From: Gliomastix tumulicola
Taxonomy: Eukaryota > Ascomycota > Sordariomycetes > Hypocreales > Bionectriaceae
NCBI GenBank assembly: GCA_001599755.1
Contig: BCHX01000002.1
Span: 3,082,330-3,146,329 of the forward strand
Direction: 5' to 3'
DNA length: 64,000 bases
Positions 44,624 through 55,756 of this stretch are shown here, piece after piece. The notes beneath the pieces are model-generated. The model searched no databases. It saw only the letters and a list, made by a program, of their open reading frames with translations, and was not told the DNA's origin. The position numbers and the translations under genes are program-made. Every line of letters begins with the position of its first letter. The first letter of the stretch is position 1.

Positions 44624-45669
44624 ATGGCTTCTTCATCTCTCCGAGAATCGTTCAACTCCCTAGGATGGAGCCGACGCAATGACGAGCCCGTCAGCACCGC
44701 TCCCCAGCAGACCGGGATTCTATCTTCAATCAGAAACCTGAACCCATTCCAAGAGTCCGGATATGTTCAACTGCCCACCACCGAGGGCCCAGGCGCTCCG
44801 TTACCAGCACCTACAAGACGCGAGGAGGAAGAGGGCTGGTTTGTCCGTAAGTCGACCCGAACGATACCGCCCTTACATGGAGATGTCATCACTTCGGCCG
44901 TATTTTGGCCGGGTGATTCATGGGCTTCTTCCCAACTCAAGAATGCCATTCACTAACGCAGATCACAGTTAGTCGATGGGACCGTCTGATGGTCTTTGGC
45001 GCCTGCAACCTTGCGGCCCTGGCTTGCTTCGTCATCTGCTTTACGCTCTTCCCCGTCCTCTCTCTAAGGCCCCGAAAATTCGTCATCCTGTGAGTATCCA
45101 GTTCCTTGCGAGATTCCGTGTCTCGGTCGATTTTCCCATGTTCCTATCCCATGCCCCTGTGATCAGCGTGGATGACACCCTGTGTGCCAAATACCGAGAC
45201 GTCTCTACCCCCCACCACCTTTTCCAAGCCTCGCCTCTCCCGCTCCACACGTCATGTGTATTCGATGACCCATCACTTGCCCTCACGGAAGCTAATGCAT
45301 CATGCAGGTGGTCTGTCGGATCAGGTCTGTTCCTGGCGTCCTTCGCCGCTGTGATGGGACCAAAGAACTACGTCTACCATCTACTCTCGACTCCTCGACT
45401 CCCCTTCACGACGGCTTACTTTGGATCCATCGCCCTTACTCTTGTCTTTGCTATCAAGGTGTGTAGAACCCGTTTCTTGCCTACTGAAGGGCTGTTCAGA
45501 GCTAACCACCTCCCAGCTGCAAAGTACTATTCTCACCCTGATCGCCGCCTTGATCCAGATCGCCTGCTTGCTGTGGTACCTCGTGAGCTACTTCCCGATG
45601 GGCTCCACCGGTCTTCGTCTGGCTACGACGTATGGCGCAAGGCAGGCCAGCGCGTGGATGTCAGGCTGA
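44624..45669 (+). CDS. sft2: Sft2-family Golgi/endosome transport membrane protein, 215 residues
   Basis: Exons are 44624-44846, 44969-45089, 45308-45458 and 45517-45669; the joined frame is 216 codons. A cytosolic N-terminus of about 75 residues contains SIRNLNPFQESGYVQLP. Four membrane segments follow: LMVFGACNLAALACFVICF, SGLFLASFAAVMG, TAYFGSIALTLVFAI and LIAALIQIACLLWYLVSYFP. SRWDRLMVFG, MGPKNYVYHL and the closing FPMGSTGLRL are family hallmarks. Sft2 proteins help vesicles fuse with the Golgi together with the t-SNARE Sed5. The 218-base third-exon intron is the longest in the window. The last loop and TM4 come from the final exon. Confidence 0.92.
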
Positions 45670-46631
45670 GAGGCTTGGGTCAGGAGCTTCTTGATTTTGA
45701 AATCGCATCGATCGAGATACAGAACCACGATCACATTCAAAATGTATGATAGGGCGTAGGTATTTTTTGGCCGAATGAGCACTTGGGCGTTAATACGATG
45801 GGTACATCACGCGTAAACAGCCTGCTGACGATCTAGTCACCTTTGGTGACCTTCTATATGGTGTTCTATCCTTGAGACATCTTTACAATACGCAGGCAGT
45901 GTGGAAGAGACTGTATCATGACCTGCCTAAGCTCGTCGTAGAAATCGATCGGCCCTCTGTGTTACGCCCGTGTAGCTACAATGGAGTTAAGAGGTCACCT
46001 TCCAAAGGCCGAGTTGGTATGCTGACCAACGTAAGAGCTGCCGGATATACACCTTGTAGTAAAGTTGCTCACCCTCCGCGGCCTGCTGTGCGAGGACGAA
46101 TACGGAAAAACGAGCTTGGGTAATAGGACCATGGCTCTTGCTGGTGTCGTCGGCGCGCAGGTACTGTACCCACCTGCCTACTCGAGGCCTGGCCTTTTAC
46201 GGCGCCTGTGAGACCGGCGATAAGTTATTAAAGGTTGGACCTCGGAGACTCGGGCAGCCCTAGGAATCCCGGAGCGGTCCTAGGCCAGGTCAAGGGTGCC
46301 CTCGGCGTTGTGGAACGTGGTTCGAGTGTCGAGAGGGCCGACCGCTGCTGGCGTCATGGTGACTGCGGGCGAGCTCCCTTGGTTTGGAGGTTTAGAGGGG
46401 GGATTTCGGCGATGCGAAGATTCAGTTCATGTTTCAACGATGCAATGAAACCCCTAGGCAGGCAGGTCGGGGTCCGGTTAAGCACGGTATGATGATCATG
46501 ATGTGACGGGATGCCTTCGGGTGTGGTGTAGGGGGCCCTGGTTATCAAACGGCTAAGACACGTTATTAGTGGGTGTGGCCGCGCTGATGGATGGGCGGAA
46601 GGTGCAGCTCGAGGTACCTTCCGGAGGTGCT

Positions 46632-46655
46632 CCCACTGTAGCCCTTTACAGTGGG
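46632..46655. repeat. Perfect 9-base-stem hairpin
   Basis: CCCACTGTA and TACAGTGGG are exact reverse complements around the loop GCCCTT. It is not followed by a T run and lies about 960 bases downstream of the Sft2 stop. Confidence 0.7.
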
Positions 46656-46662
46656 TGTAAGT

Positions 46663-46681
46663 AGTACGTACAGTACGTACT
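46663..46681. repeat. 19-base palindrome AGTACGTAC-A-GTACGTACT
   Basis: Two arms of nine bases are perfect reverse complements around a central A; the same bases also read as two tandem copies of AGTACGTAC. It begins eight bases after the hairpin at 46632-46655. Confidence 0.7.
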
Positions 46682-47158
46682 AGTTCCTACCAGGTAGTAG
46701 GGCAACGGGGTCTATCGAGGGTCCGAGGGCTGCAGAAAGCGCAGGCAAGCATGACAAGGTGCGCTGTAATTTGGAAACTACAGGGTCTGTTCCTGAAGGG
46801 GAAGCCCTCGAGCCTGTCGTGAGATGGTGCCTCGGAACCTCGACTTCCAATATCTCCCGTGGCTGTGGCTCTCTCTGCTCCCAACTCACGGACCGCTATC
46901 GGGCACCAGGAGCGTCAGCAGCAGCAGCCACAGCAGCAGCGGTGGCCCAAGTGCGACTTGCTCACCAGCATTTCTCGATTGGGCTCCGGCTCGTCAGTGC
47001 TAGTAACGGTGCCATGATTAAGTTGTGTGCCACGGTGCATGAGTTCTTCAACGGTAAGTACTAACGCCCACCAGATGCACGCCACTGGCACTGAACGGGA
47101 CTGCAGTGTCATGTCGCTCCGGTCTCCGCAGCTCACAGACAGTGGGATGCGCACCGGT

Positions 47159-47198
47159 TGGGACCTGCTTGGACCTCTTGGGGCCTATTAGGACCTAC
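47159..47198. repeat. 10-base-period GGACCT repeat, four units
   Basis: Four consecutive decamers read TGGGACCTGC, TTGGACCTCT, TGGGGCCTAT and TAGGACCTAC, each with a GGACCT or GGGCCT core. Another GGGACC word lies at about 47240. Confidence 0.6.
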
Positions 47199-48333
47199 CT
47201 AATTATTGGCAGATCCATGGACGGTGGATGGGACTAAACGGGACCTTTTAGTATGAGGGAGGGGAAAAAGCCGCCATGGAGAAAAAAGAAGAAAAAAAAA
47301 TTAAAAAATTTGTTACTGCGCCGGCACACAACAACGCAGCAAAAAATAATGCCAGCCAGGGCAGGCAGGGCATGCATACCTTAGACCTTAGCATTACTCA
47401 TTCCCAAAACCAAGCCAACCACACGGGCTTGACTTCGCCTTACTTTTTCTTCACCCAATAGCCTTCAGCCCTCACGCCGGCTGAGTTTCTTCCCGCCCTT
47501 GACCACAATAGACGTCTTTCTCTCTTCCCCTCCCACGCCGCGGCTCAATTCTGCCAGGAATTGCTTTTGTTCAATTCTTCCTCCCTCGACTTGTCATTCC
47601 TGGTTGTCTGGCACACCTCGGGCCAGCCGTCCTGCTTGCAGAGACACTCCTCAAAATCTCGTCTATTTTTTTCTCTCTTTGGCGGACTCCCTGCCTGTCT
47701 GTTCCAGAGTTTACCCTTTTCTGTCCCTCCCCCTCCCCCCAACATATTGCAGAAGCAGACAAATCGAGCAGCACGAGCAGTACCAGCAGCATACTGGCAT
47801 TCGCTGCATGGGTTTGACCCACGACAAGCACTCGTTGCAGCTGCCTGTCTGCGCCTGTTGATCCATCAACAACGAAATCTGCCGCCTACGGCCCTCGCCG
47901 CGTACGAGACTTCTGCCACCAAACCTCGACGACTTCACAACCAGTTGTTTGTTTTTGACTCCTCCGCTTCGAATTCGGTTATTACCAATCCAGCGTATTC
48001 GGCCGACTTCGAGAAATCGATTTTGTTCCCATCGCCGACCTGAGCTCGAAACCCGTAGGAGGGCACTCGAGCTCTTTACTCGGCGAGGCGTAATACAGCT
48101 CGCGCGGCACTCCGCCACGTTGCCCGCCCTTCGACCTTGAATCTCACGTTGACCGACTACTGCAGGGTTACTTTCCCTCTACTGTGATTCACGACTGCAA
48201 TTGTAGGCAGAAAGCATTTATTAGCTTTCTCCCTGCTCATTAGGTCGTCGAGCGTCAAACTACAACCTGACCCGACCCCCGACCTTCTGCTAACGCGGCT
48301 CCCTCCAGAAGACGCGTGATCTCTACCACCAAA

Positions 48334-50739
48334 ATGGCAGCCGCTTCAGCGTTTTCGTACGCACAAGCTGCCAAGGGCCAGGGCACCACAAAAGCCTCTG
48401 CAACAACACCCGCGAGCGAATCGAATACGCAAAGCACAGCCTCTGAGCCTGGAACCGGCGAGCAGAGCGCTGCTGCTACTACTGCTGCGAGCTCAACAAA
48501 TGTGACGGAGACAACGCAGGATACGGCACCCCAGTCGGTGACCAATGAGAAGCAGGACCTAGATAGCGTCTCGGTAGTCGAGAGCGAGACGAGGACCGAG
48601 TCTGTTCCCGAGAGGTCGCCCGAGCACCGACGAGACGACGATGCGAGGAGATTAGATCGACCGTGGCGGCGGAACGACAAGGGCACTCGCTCCTCGAGTG
48701 CTACCACCCGATCCGTCGACGAACACGAAACCCGAAGACCACGGAAGGGAAAGAAGGGGAAGTCTTCAGAAAAGCAGAATGGAACCTCATCCGCCGTAGC
48801 TGCGGACCAAGAGTCGAAGACCGACGAGACCCCCAAGATCGAGCTGTCCGAGGCGCCGATTCCTTCCGTCAACATCTGGCACCAGCGCAAGGAGGCACAT
48901 TTGGCCAAGGCGAAGCCTACCGATACCGCACCTCAGCCTACCCAAGCTGCTGAGAGCACAAATATCACCACCAAGGCCCCCGTAGCTGCCGATGCAGGTA
49001 GCAACGATCCTGTTCCTGCCGCTGCCGTGGTGGCTAACGGCACCAAGCCGAGCCAGAAGACCGTGGATAACACCAAGTCTGAGCGCCAAGCAAGTCGCGG
49101 CTCACGCGCCGCTGCTAAGGAACCGAGGGCGGAAGTTCCTCCCTTGGTGAACGATGCTTCCTCATGGCCGACTCCCGAGATCGCCATCAAGGAGGACAAG
49201 AAGAAGCCGTCAGACAAGGGGGAGCGTGTGGAGAATGCTAGCCAGGACGAGGCGAAGCCACGACAGAAGAAGGAATGGGTGACATATGACTATGTCCCGT
49301 CGGTGAGCTTCGAAACCCAGATGCCTCAGATTCGCGGCTCCAAAGCCCGTGGCGGAGCCAAGGGTGCTACGAGCTCGCGGTCTTCGGCAACTGGTCCTTC
49401 CCAGCAGGCAAGCGACAAGGCCAACACGACGGCGCCCCCGGCAAAGGGCGCCGAAACCAAGGAGCGTGCTCGGGACACGCACAGTGGCGTCAACGGTACC
49501 GCCTCAGCACCGCCGTCGGCAAAGCGCACCCCCGCCGATGCATCTCAAAGTCAAGGCCGAGGAGAGCAGAAGAAGCCAGCGCCCACGGCATCAGCTGAGA
49601 AGCCCAAGGACGTGCCGTCCAACCCTTACTCGGTAAGTCAGCCTAAGAAGCTAGCAGCTGGTGGCTCAGGCTCCAGCTTTCCGGTGCTGATTTCTTGATC
49701 GACTTGTACTAACCAGCAACTTGTTTAGGAACATGCCCCTACGCACCGCGAGGGACGAAGCGAGCGAGGACGAGGTGGTTATCGGGGCCGCGGTGCTCAC
49801 CATGGCGTCCATCCCCACTCCCAGCATCAGCACCAGCATGCCGCGCCGATTACTGCCCCTCCGTATGCAGGGCAGCCGGCAAGGTCACAGGGCCCGTACA
49901 GCCCACCACCTCGACAAGGAGCGCACAACCAGATGTACATGCCCCCCTCTCAACGAGGAGGAGGACGTGGTGGGCGTAACAACGGCGCAAACTACCACCG
50001 CATGTCTCTCCCCAACGGCTCGGCCAGGCTCCCGCCCGTTGAGACCCAATTTGCTGCTCCGTACAACTNCCCCGTCCCGCCTATGTCAGCTGTGCCCTTC
50101 CAGCAGGTTCCTTATTACGACAGCATGATGGTTGCCATGGTGCGCCACCAGATCGAGTACTACTTCTCGATCGAGAATCTCTGCAAGGACATGTATTTGC
50201 GAAAGCGCATGGACTCGCAGGGCTTTGTCCCGCTTATGTTCGTCACAGCTTTCAAGCGGATGCGTGAGTTGGCCCCGGAGATGCCGCTCGTTCGCAATGT
50301 CTGCGAGGAGTCGACCGAGGTTGACTACGTGATGGGCGAGGACGATATTGAGCGGCTTCGCCGACGCGACGGCTGGCAAAACTTCGTCCTGCCCTTCCCT
50401 GATCGCGATGAGCTTGCGAGAAATCACGGCCCGGCGCACCTTACCTTCAAGAACAGGAGCTACGCTTATGCCGCTCACTTCAACGGAATGGGTCCTCAGG
50501 GAGTCGTGTCGCCGCCTACGTTCCAGCCGCAGGCATATGTTGAAGAGCATCACCTCACGAACGGCACAAATGGGCTTCACAACGGGCACGGGGGCTCTCA
50601 GCTTTCGGCTGCAGTCCCGGACTTCTCGCCATCGCATCAGATCGGGGCGCAATCTTTCAATGCGCCTTCTGAGGCTGTCAACGGCCAAGCCCATGCGCCC
50701 GCCGTTAACGGCTTGCCAAACGGAGTGCATACGCACTGA
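48334..50739 (+). CDS. La-motif RNA-binding protein, Sro9/LARP1-like, 769 residues
   Basis: Exons are 48334-49632 and 49729-50739, joined in phase 0 across a 96-base intron with a CTAAC branch point. The first 540 residues are disordered and rich in Ala, Ser, Thr, Lys and Glu, with NIWHQRKEAHLAKA (about 185), SWPTPEIAIKEDKKK (about 275), KKEWVTYDYVP and an Arg/Gly-rich segment (RGGGRGGR, near 510). The La motif lies at about 565-660: VRHQIEYYFSIENLCKD, MDSQGFVPLMFVTAFKRM and an ending near GWQNFVLPFP. There is no canonical RRM after it, as in Sro9/Slf1 and LARP1. These proteins bind mRNA and ribosomes in the cytosol and affect stability and translation. The ATG follows an AC-rich context (CCAAAATGGC). 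One base at 50069 is undetermined, leaving residue 547 unknown. Confidence 0.9.
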
Positions 50740-52336
50740 TACACTCATCACGTTCGGCGCGGCGCGGCAAGGTGAAGGCTGGGTTTGAAGATACCACCAG
50801 ACCAGGCTAGACGTTCCTCGGTTATTACTTCTGAAGGGTATCATGAGCTTCGAGAGACATTTGAACGGCACAGCTCACATGGCAGAAGCGTCTTGAGGCA
50901 GTGCGCTGCCACGGTCTATCGTCATTTGGGTCGGCTCTTTTTGAGCGGAAAACAAAATCACAAAAAAACAAGCAAGACAAGAAGTGCAGCCAGTTCTGTC
51001 TTGATCTACCGGCACCATTCCTTCCTTCGTGGTTCACGACTCTAGGCCTTGGAGCCCAGAATTCTCAGAATCCACAGCAGGAGATGTGAAGCCATACTTG
51101 TACGAGAGAAAGCACGCAGATCACCTTCTTGCTCCCCTCTATATCTACCTCTCATATCACTGGTTGAAACGGCGAGGGCGTACATGAAGCGCGCAGAAAA
51201 GCGTTTGACCTTTTTCTCTTTTTTTTTCGCAGATATATCAACAATCTAGGTTGGATTGTTTTCTTGACGGCGAATCTTGGCTTGATCATGGTTTGGAGGA
51301 AACGAATCGGCGCACACGAAAAGTACCACAGCATCGGGACATCTCAACATTGGGCCCGGATTCTATGATGGCATAACACCAAGGCGCAACTCAGCAAGGA
51401 GAGCGGTTTCGAAATCCTTGAGCAGCAGCCCGCATGGTCGATGCCTAGACGACGGTCCAACTACTAGATGTTTTCTCAGTTGCAAGTGTAGGATGAAGGA
51501 CTTTGTGGGAGGTGACATTTGTTTGGACAGTGTCAACGGACGGTCCTATTTGGGAGCGGGCAATGGGTTCTTTCCTCTCACCCAAGGCCATCTATTCCAG
51601 CATGGGTCTCAGTGGCGAAGACTGGTATATTCATGCCATCCGGGCAGATTCCTGATTTTTTTTCCCATTCTTCCTTTCTTTGTTTTCTCTTCTCTATTAT
51701 CGGCGCCCTTATTTTGGGACCTGGGCATGATGGCAATCGGATTGGCCAAGGCGAAACCGGCCATACGTTTACCAGGGACACTGAGGAGCGATGTTATAAT
51801 GAGCACTGGGCCGGGACTGGACAATTCGATTTTGATTCTTTTCAAAGATTTCTCATGTTCGTCCAGATTTGATCTAGATTTCGGGAACTCGGAATATGGA
51901 CAGGGACAAGCGGTCGATGGACCAAGGAAAACAAGGATATGACACCTACCACCATAGTACAAGAGGTCTCTCTCTCCTTTTCTTTTTCCCCCCCCCTCTC
52001 TGAATTTTCAGTCTATGTTTCTTTTCTCCTCTCTTCTCCCTTGTCTGTCAGCAATTTCCTCCGGGCGCAAAGCAGCAATCTGGACCTCGAAAGGTTGAAT
52101 TCAGTGTACAATAGGTTTAAAAGGGCGTGTCGACAAAACAGCAAAATCGAGATGGCAAGACAAAACGAGGACACGAGGAGGAGGATCGCAATATAATATT
52201 ACTATAATCAGATGAGCTGTCTGTCTTGAGAGTTGAGACCCGGGAGTGATTGTGAGGGAAATGGCTCCCATGTGCGGTTTGGAATGCTGTGACTGGTAAC
52301 TTGACAAAGTGGTCGAAAAAAAATAACCGAGCTAGA

Positions 52337-52391
52337 GGACCATACAATCTGGGTGTCTATGTGGCTCAAGGTTTTCTTCCACCACTGGCCC
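52337..52391 (+). repeat. Dispersed repeat, copy 2
   Basis: Starts GGACCATACAATCTGGGTGT and matches 9536-9590 in the same orientation at roughly 80% by eye. It is in intergenic DNA, as is the first copy. Confidence 0.55.
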
Positions 52392-52882
52392 TGTTGCAGC
52401 CAGTTGAGAACTTGAGACCTCGAGGCACTCGACCGTCAAGCCACGACCGTGACGTCATGATCTAAGACAAGCCGCAGGCGGGGCGTGGCTGAGCCATCGG
52501 GCCACCCGAGTCGGTGGCTCAGCAGCGCCCGGGGCAAGCCTGGACCTTTTCTCCGAGAGTCGAGGTCATTCATCTCACGCCTGCAGGTCAACAGACCGGC
52601 ATGCCCCGGTCAGCAGAGGGTCAGTCGAGCAGGGGGGGGGTTGGGTGCAAATGTGCAAATGCTGTAAGGCTCTTCAGTCCGTTGGAGGGGGGGAGGGAAC
52701 GAGTCAACTGGTCAGGCTCGCGCTGGGGCCCGCATTACGTCTTTCACCTTTCAGTTGCCCCGCCTTGCCAACCTGTCGCCCGCCCGCCTTGGGTGGGAAA
52801 TTGGAATCTGGTCTGCCTTGGACGGAGCAGAGAGCAGGCACGGGGGTCGTTGGTTGGGCATCTCCCGTCATTCCTGATGACA

Positions 52883-52901
52883 TGTGTGTGTGTGTGTGTG
52901 T
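52883..52901. repeat. (TG)9 microsatellite
   Basis: A pure TG repeat in intergenic DNA. Confidence 0.7.
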
Positions 52902-53635
52902 CCCTTTCGGCACTCTCCTGCGAACCGGCATAGAGGAGTCTAGCGGCAACTGGGCAGGTCGTCTGGGCCTGAAACTTCGACGGTGGCAGTGTGCAGAACG
53001 CTGCATCCAGGGACTAGTAGCATCTTGCATGAACAATAGAATGGGACTGGACAATGGCCGGGCACTAAGTAGAACTCTGGAACTCAAAAGAAGGCAATGC
53101 AGATACCTACGTAGTAAGTAGTCAGTCTACCTGTTCGCTGACCGCGCCGCTTTTCGCCTCCGCTGTCTCGCCATGGAGGCGGTACTTCGCCTGTACGTAA
53201 TGACGAGGAAGGTACGCGAGGGGAACCTGCCGCAGCAGCATTACACGCATTAAGTCAAGTAACTTAGTGAAGAGTAGGTACCGGGATGCCCGCACTAGAA
53301 GCTTGTAGTGGGAAGTACCCCGTCCTAGTGCGTCCTTGCATGCAGGTGAGATGCAACGCCTTAACCAACCAACGAGTCCCAAGACCCTCCAGCTTCGTCT
53401 CCTCTTCTTCCTCTTCCTTCTCGCATCACCCGCACTTGTGCACATTCTGCCCCCCTTCTCTCCCATCTTTTCCGTTCTTCGCCCTGATTGCATCGATTGC
53501 TTTCCCATCTCGCCTCAGAATATTGAATTGTCGCCCGACACCTGCGATCTCTTTTTCTTCCCACCCGACAAGACCGTTTGCCCAGCCCTGCAGGGTCGTA
53601 TCACAAACCACACGGCGCAGAGCGAGCCCCCGCAG

Positions 53636-55756
53636 ATGACGAGCTACGACCACCCGTACGACCGGGAGTACTCCCGTCGATACGTGCGCGAGGAGCGCCG
53701 TGAGGACCCTCGCGACCGCTTCCTCGACACACGTGACTCGTACTCGCGGACGCACTCCCGCGATCTCGTCCCCCGCGCCCGCGAGGACAGCGACCTCTCC
53801 GTCGAGGAGATCCGCCGGGACTTCCCCCCTCCCCAGGGCCGCGATATCCGTCGCGCCCGCTCCGCTGAGCCCAGCTACTACGACGACGATGACTACGATG
53901 ACTACCGCCGGGACTACGACCGCCGCTCCAAGAAGAGCGGCTCCAGCGTCTATCATCATGAGGAGTTTGAGCGCAAGCCGAAGCACAGGACCATGTCCAA
54001 GCAGGAGAAGATCATTGCTGCTGTAGCCGGTGCCGCCCTACTCGTGGGCGGCAAGGAGGTCTACGACCGCCGGGAGGCCAAGGAGGGCCGCGGCGAGGTC
54101 CAGCGCAATGCTCTAGCCTCGGCTGCTCTCGCTGGTGTTGGCGCCCTGGCTGCCTATCAGGGTGCCGAGTTCTACAACAAGGCCCAGGCCAAGAAGGACC
54201 AGAAGGCTACGTACATCCTTCATCGCGGCCGCGACGGTCACGTCTCCGAGTACTACTCGGATGACGAAGACAGCGGCAGCAAGGAAAAGAAGGGCCACAA
54301 GAACTTCCTCGAGAGCGCCATTGCCGCCACTGGCTTGGGAGCGGCTGTCAAGTCCATCACCGGCGGTGACAAGAGCGAGAAGGATGATCGTTCTGACACC
54401 CGCAGCCGTCGTGGCTCCAGGTCTCGCTCTCCGTCTCGAACGAGGAGTGCCAATAAGGTCCAGAAGGCCGCCATGGCTTCACTCTTGGCCGGTGCCACTG
54501 AGGCCTTCCGCGTTGCCAAGGAGCCTGGTGGCTGGAAGGGCGAGAAGACCAAGCGCATTCTCACTGCTGCCGCCGGTGCCGCCACTGTCGATGCCGCTCA
54601 GGACCGGGACCACGGAAAGCTCGGCCTGGCTGAGTCGGTCATCGGTGGTTTGGTTGGTAACCGCCTGATCAACGGCAGCAAGAACGACATCGAGGAAGAC
54701 AGGAAGACCGGCCGCAGCCGCTCACGATCACGAGCCCGTTCCAAGGATGGCAGCGGTGGCGGCGCGGGTCTTGCGGCTCTTGCCTCTGCTGGTCTGGGTG
54801 CATTCGGTGCCAAGAAGGCCTACGATTCCTACCGTTCGAGGTCTCGAAGCCGAGCTCCCAGCGAGGACTCTCGGGGTCGCTACGACTCTCGTCACAGCTC
54901 CCCTGACAGGCGCCGCAGCCGAAGCCGCAGCGTCGTCGACAAGGCTCGCAACAGCCTAGCCAAGCTTGGTCTCGGAAGCGGTGCTGGTGCACTGGCTGCT
55001 GCTTCTTCTGATGACGACCGCCGCCGCACTCAGGACGACTTTGATGATCGCGGATCCCGCCGGTCTCGCCGTTACTCGGACGAGTACGACGATGACTACC
55101 GGTCAAGCCGAGGAGGAGGACGCGATGGGCGTGACTACTACGATGAGGAGCGCTCTAGCAAGAGCGGCAGGCGGGATCGCTCCCGCAGGCGAGGAGGTCG
55201 CTCGGACTACACCTCCGAGTCGGATTTGGGAGACTCGGACGATGACGAGAAGAAAGCTCGAAAGATGAAAGGTAAGCAACTTTTGACAACGGGACTTGCG
55301 GCCGTCGCCACAATCCACGCAGCACACGGAGTTTATCAGAGCATGGAGAAGAGGAACGCACGGCAGAAGGCCGTGAAGGAGGGTCGTCTTAGCCCAGCTG
55401 AGGCCAAGAAGCTCAAGACCAAGGCGTTGATGCAAGATGCCGCGTCCATCGGCATTGCCGCCATGGGTGTCAAGGGCGCCGTCGACGAGATGAAGGAGGC
55501 CAAGAACTTGACGCACGAGTGCAAAGAGTTCCAGTCGGCCAAGGCTCATCGCCATGAGAGGCGGGAAGAAAGGAGAAAACGACTACGCAGCCAGTCCAAC
55601 GGGGGGCGTCGCAGAGCGGACAGCTGGTCTACGAGCCGACGCCCCTACGACGACGACTACGACGAAGCCGACTACCATCAACCACGGTTCATTGATGGCA
55701 ACCCCTACCGCTCAAACACGCTTCCCGCTGCCCCCGTTGGAGGGGGCTACCGATGA
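53636..55756 (+). CDS. DUF3824-like low-complexity Arg/Ser/Asp-rich protein, 706 residues
   Basis: A single exon. The N-terminal 120 residues are Arg/Asp/Tyr-rich with an acidic run (YYDDDDYDDY). Hydrophobic Ala/Gly segments alternate with SR-type charged stretches: KIIAAVAGAALLVGGKEVYD, ALASAALAGVGALAAYQG, AGLAALASAGLGAFGAKKAYD and LLTTGLAAVATIHAAHGVYQ. Linkers carry RSRSRSRARS and RRRSRSRS. The alternating pattern matches fungal DUF3824-type proteins, whose function is unknown. The Ala/Gly segments could pack as short helices or meet membranes; both are inference. The ATG at 53636 is preferred because conserved-looking sequence (MTSYDHPYDREYSRRY) starts there, while the 100 codons upstream are leader-like. 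RS-like composition makes it look like a splicing protein, but no RRM is present. Confidence 0.8.
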   Translation: MTSYDHPYDREYSRRYVREERREDPRDRFLDTRDSYSRTHSRDLVPRAREDSDLSVEEIRRDFPPPQGRDIRRARSAEPSYYDDDDYDDYRRDYDRRSKKSGSSVYHHEEFERKPKHRTMSKQEKIIAAVAGAALLVGGKEVYDRREAKEGRGEVQRNALASAALAGVGALAAYQGAEFYNKAQAKKDQKATYILHRGRDGHVSEYYSDDEDSGSKEKKGHKNFLESAIAATGLGAAVKSITGGDKSEKDDRSDTRSRRGSRSRSPSRTRSANKVQKAAMASLLAGATEAFRVAKEPGGWKGEKTKRILTAAAGAATVDAAQDRDHGKLGLAESVIGGLVGNRLINGSKNDIEEDRKTGRSRSRSRARSKDGSGGGAGLAALASAGLGAFGAKKAYDSYRSRSRSRAPSEDSRGRYDSRHSSPDRRRSRSRSVVDKARNSLAKLGLGSGAGALAAASSDDDRRRTQDDFDDRGSRRSRRYSDEYDDDYRSSRGGGRDGRDYYDEERSSKSGRRDRSRRRGGRSDYTSESDLGDSDDDEKKARKMKGKQLLTTGLAAVATIHAAHGVYQSMEKRNARQKAVKEGRLSPAEAKKLKTKALMQDAASIGIAAMGVKGAVDEMKEAKNLTHECKEFQSAKAHRHERREERRKRLRSQSNGGRRRADSWSTSRRPYDDDYDEADYHQPRFIDGNPYRSNTLPAAPVGGGYR

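Larger units (their letters stand above)
45670..48333. other. Intergenic region with short structured repeats
   Basis: Holds the Sft2 3' end and the promoter and leader of the La-motif gene. It contains a hairpin (46632-46655), a palindrome (46663-46681) and a 10-base-period repeat (47159-47198). The last 800 bases are C/T-rich leader-like DNA. No gene is recognised. Confidence 0.55.
50740..53635. other. Intergenic region with repeat copy and GT tract
   Basis: Holds the La-motif gene 3' end and the promoter of the DUF3824-like gene. It contains the second copy of the dispersed repeat (52337-52391), a GT microsatellite (52883-52901) and no recognisable gene. The frame of the downstream gene is open for 100 codons before its chosen ATG, but that part reads as pyrimidine-rich leader. 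Confidence 0.55.

Noticed and set aside
53336..53635. In-frame extension of the DUF3824-like protein by 100 residues
   Set aside because: The extension starts at a non-ATG codon or at a weak ATG at 53351, reads as pyrimidine-rich leader, and would add a signal-peptide-like segment that does not suit the rest of the protein.
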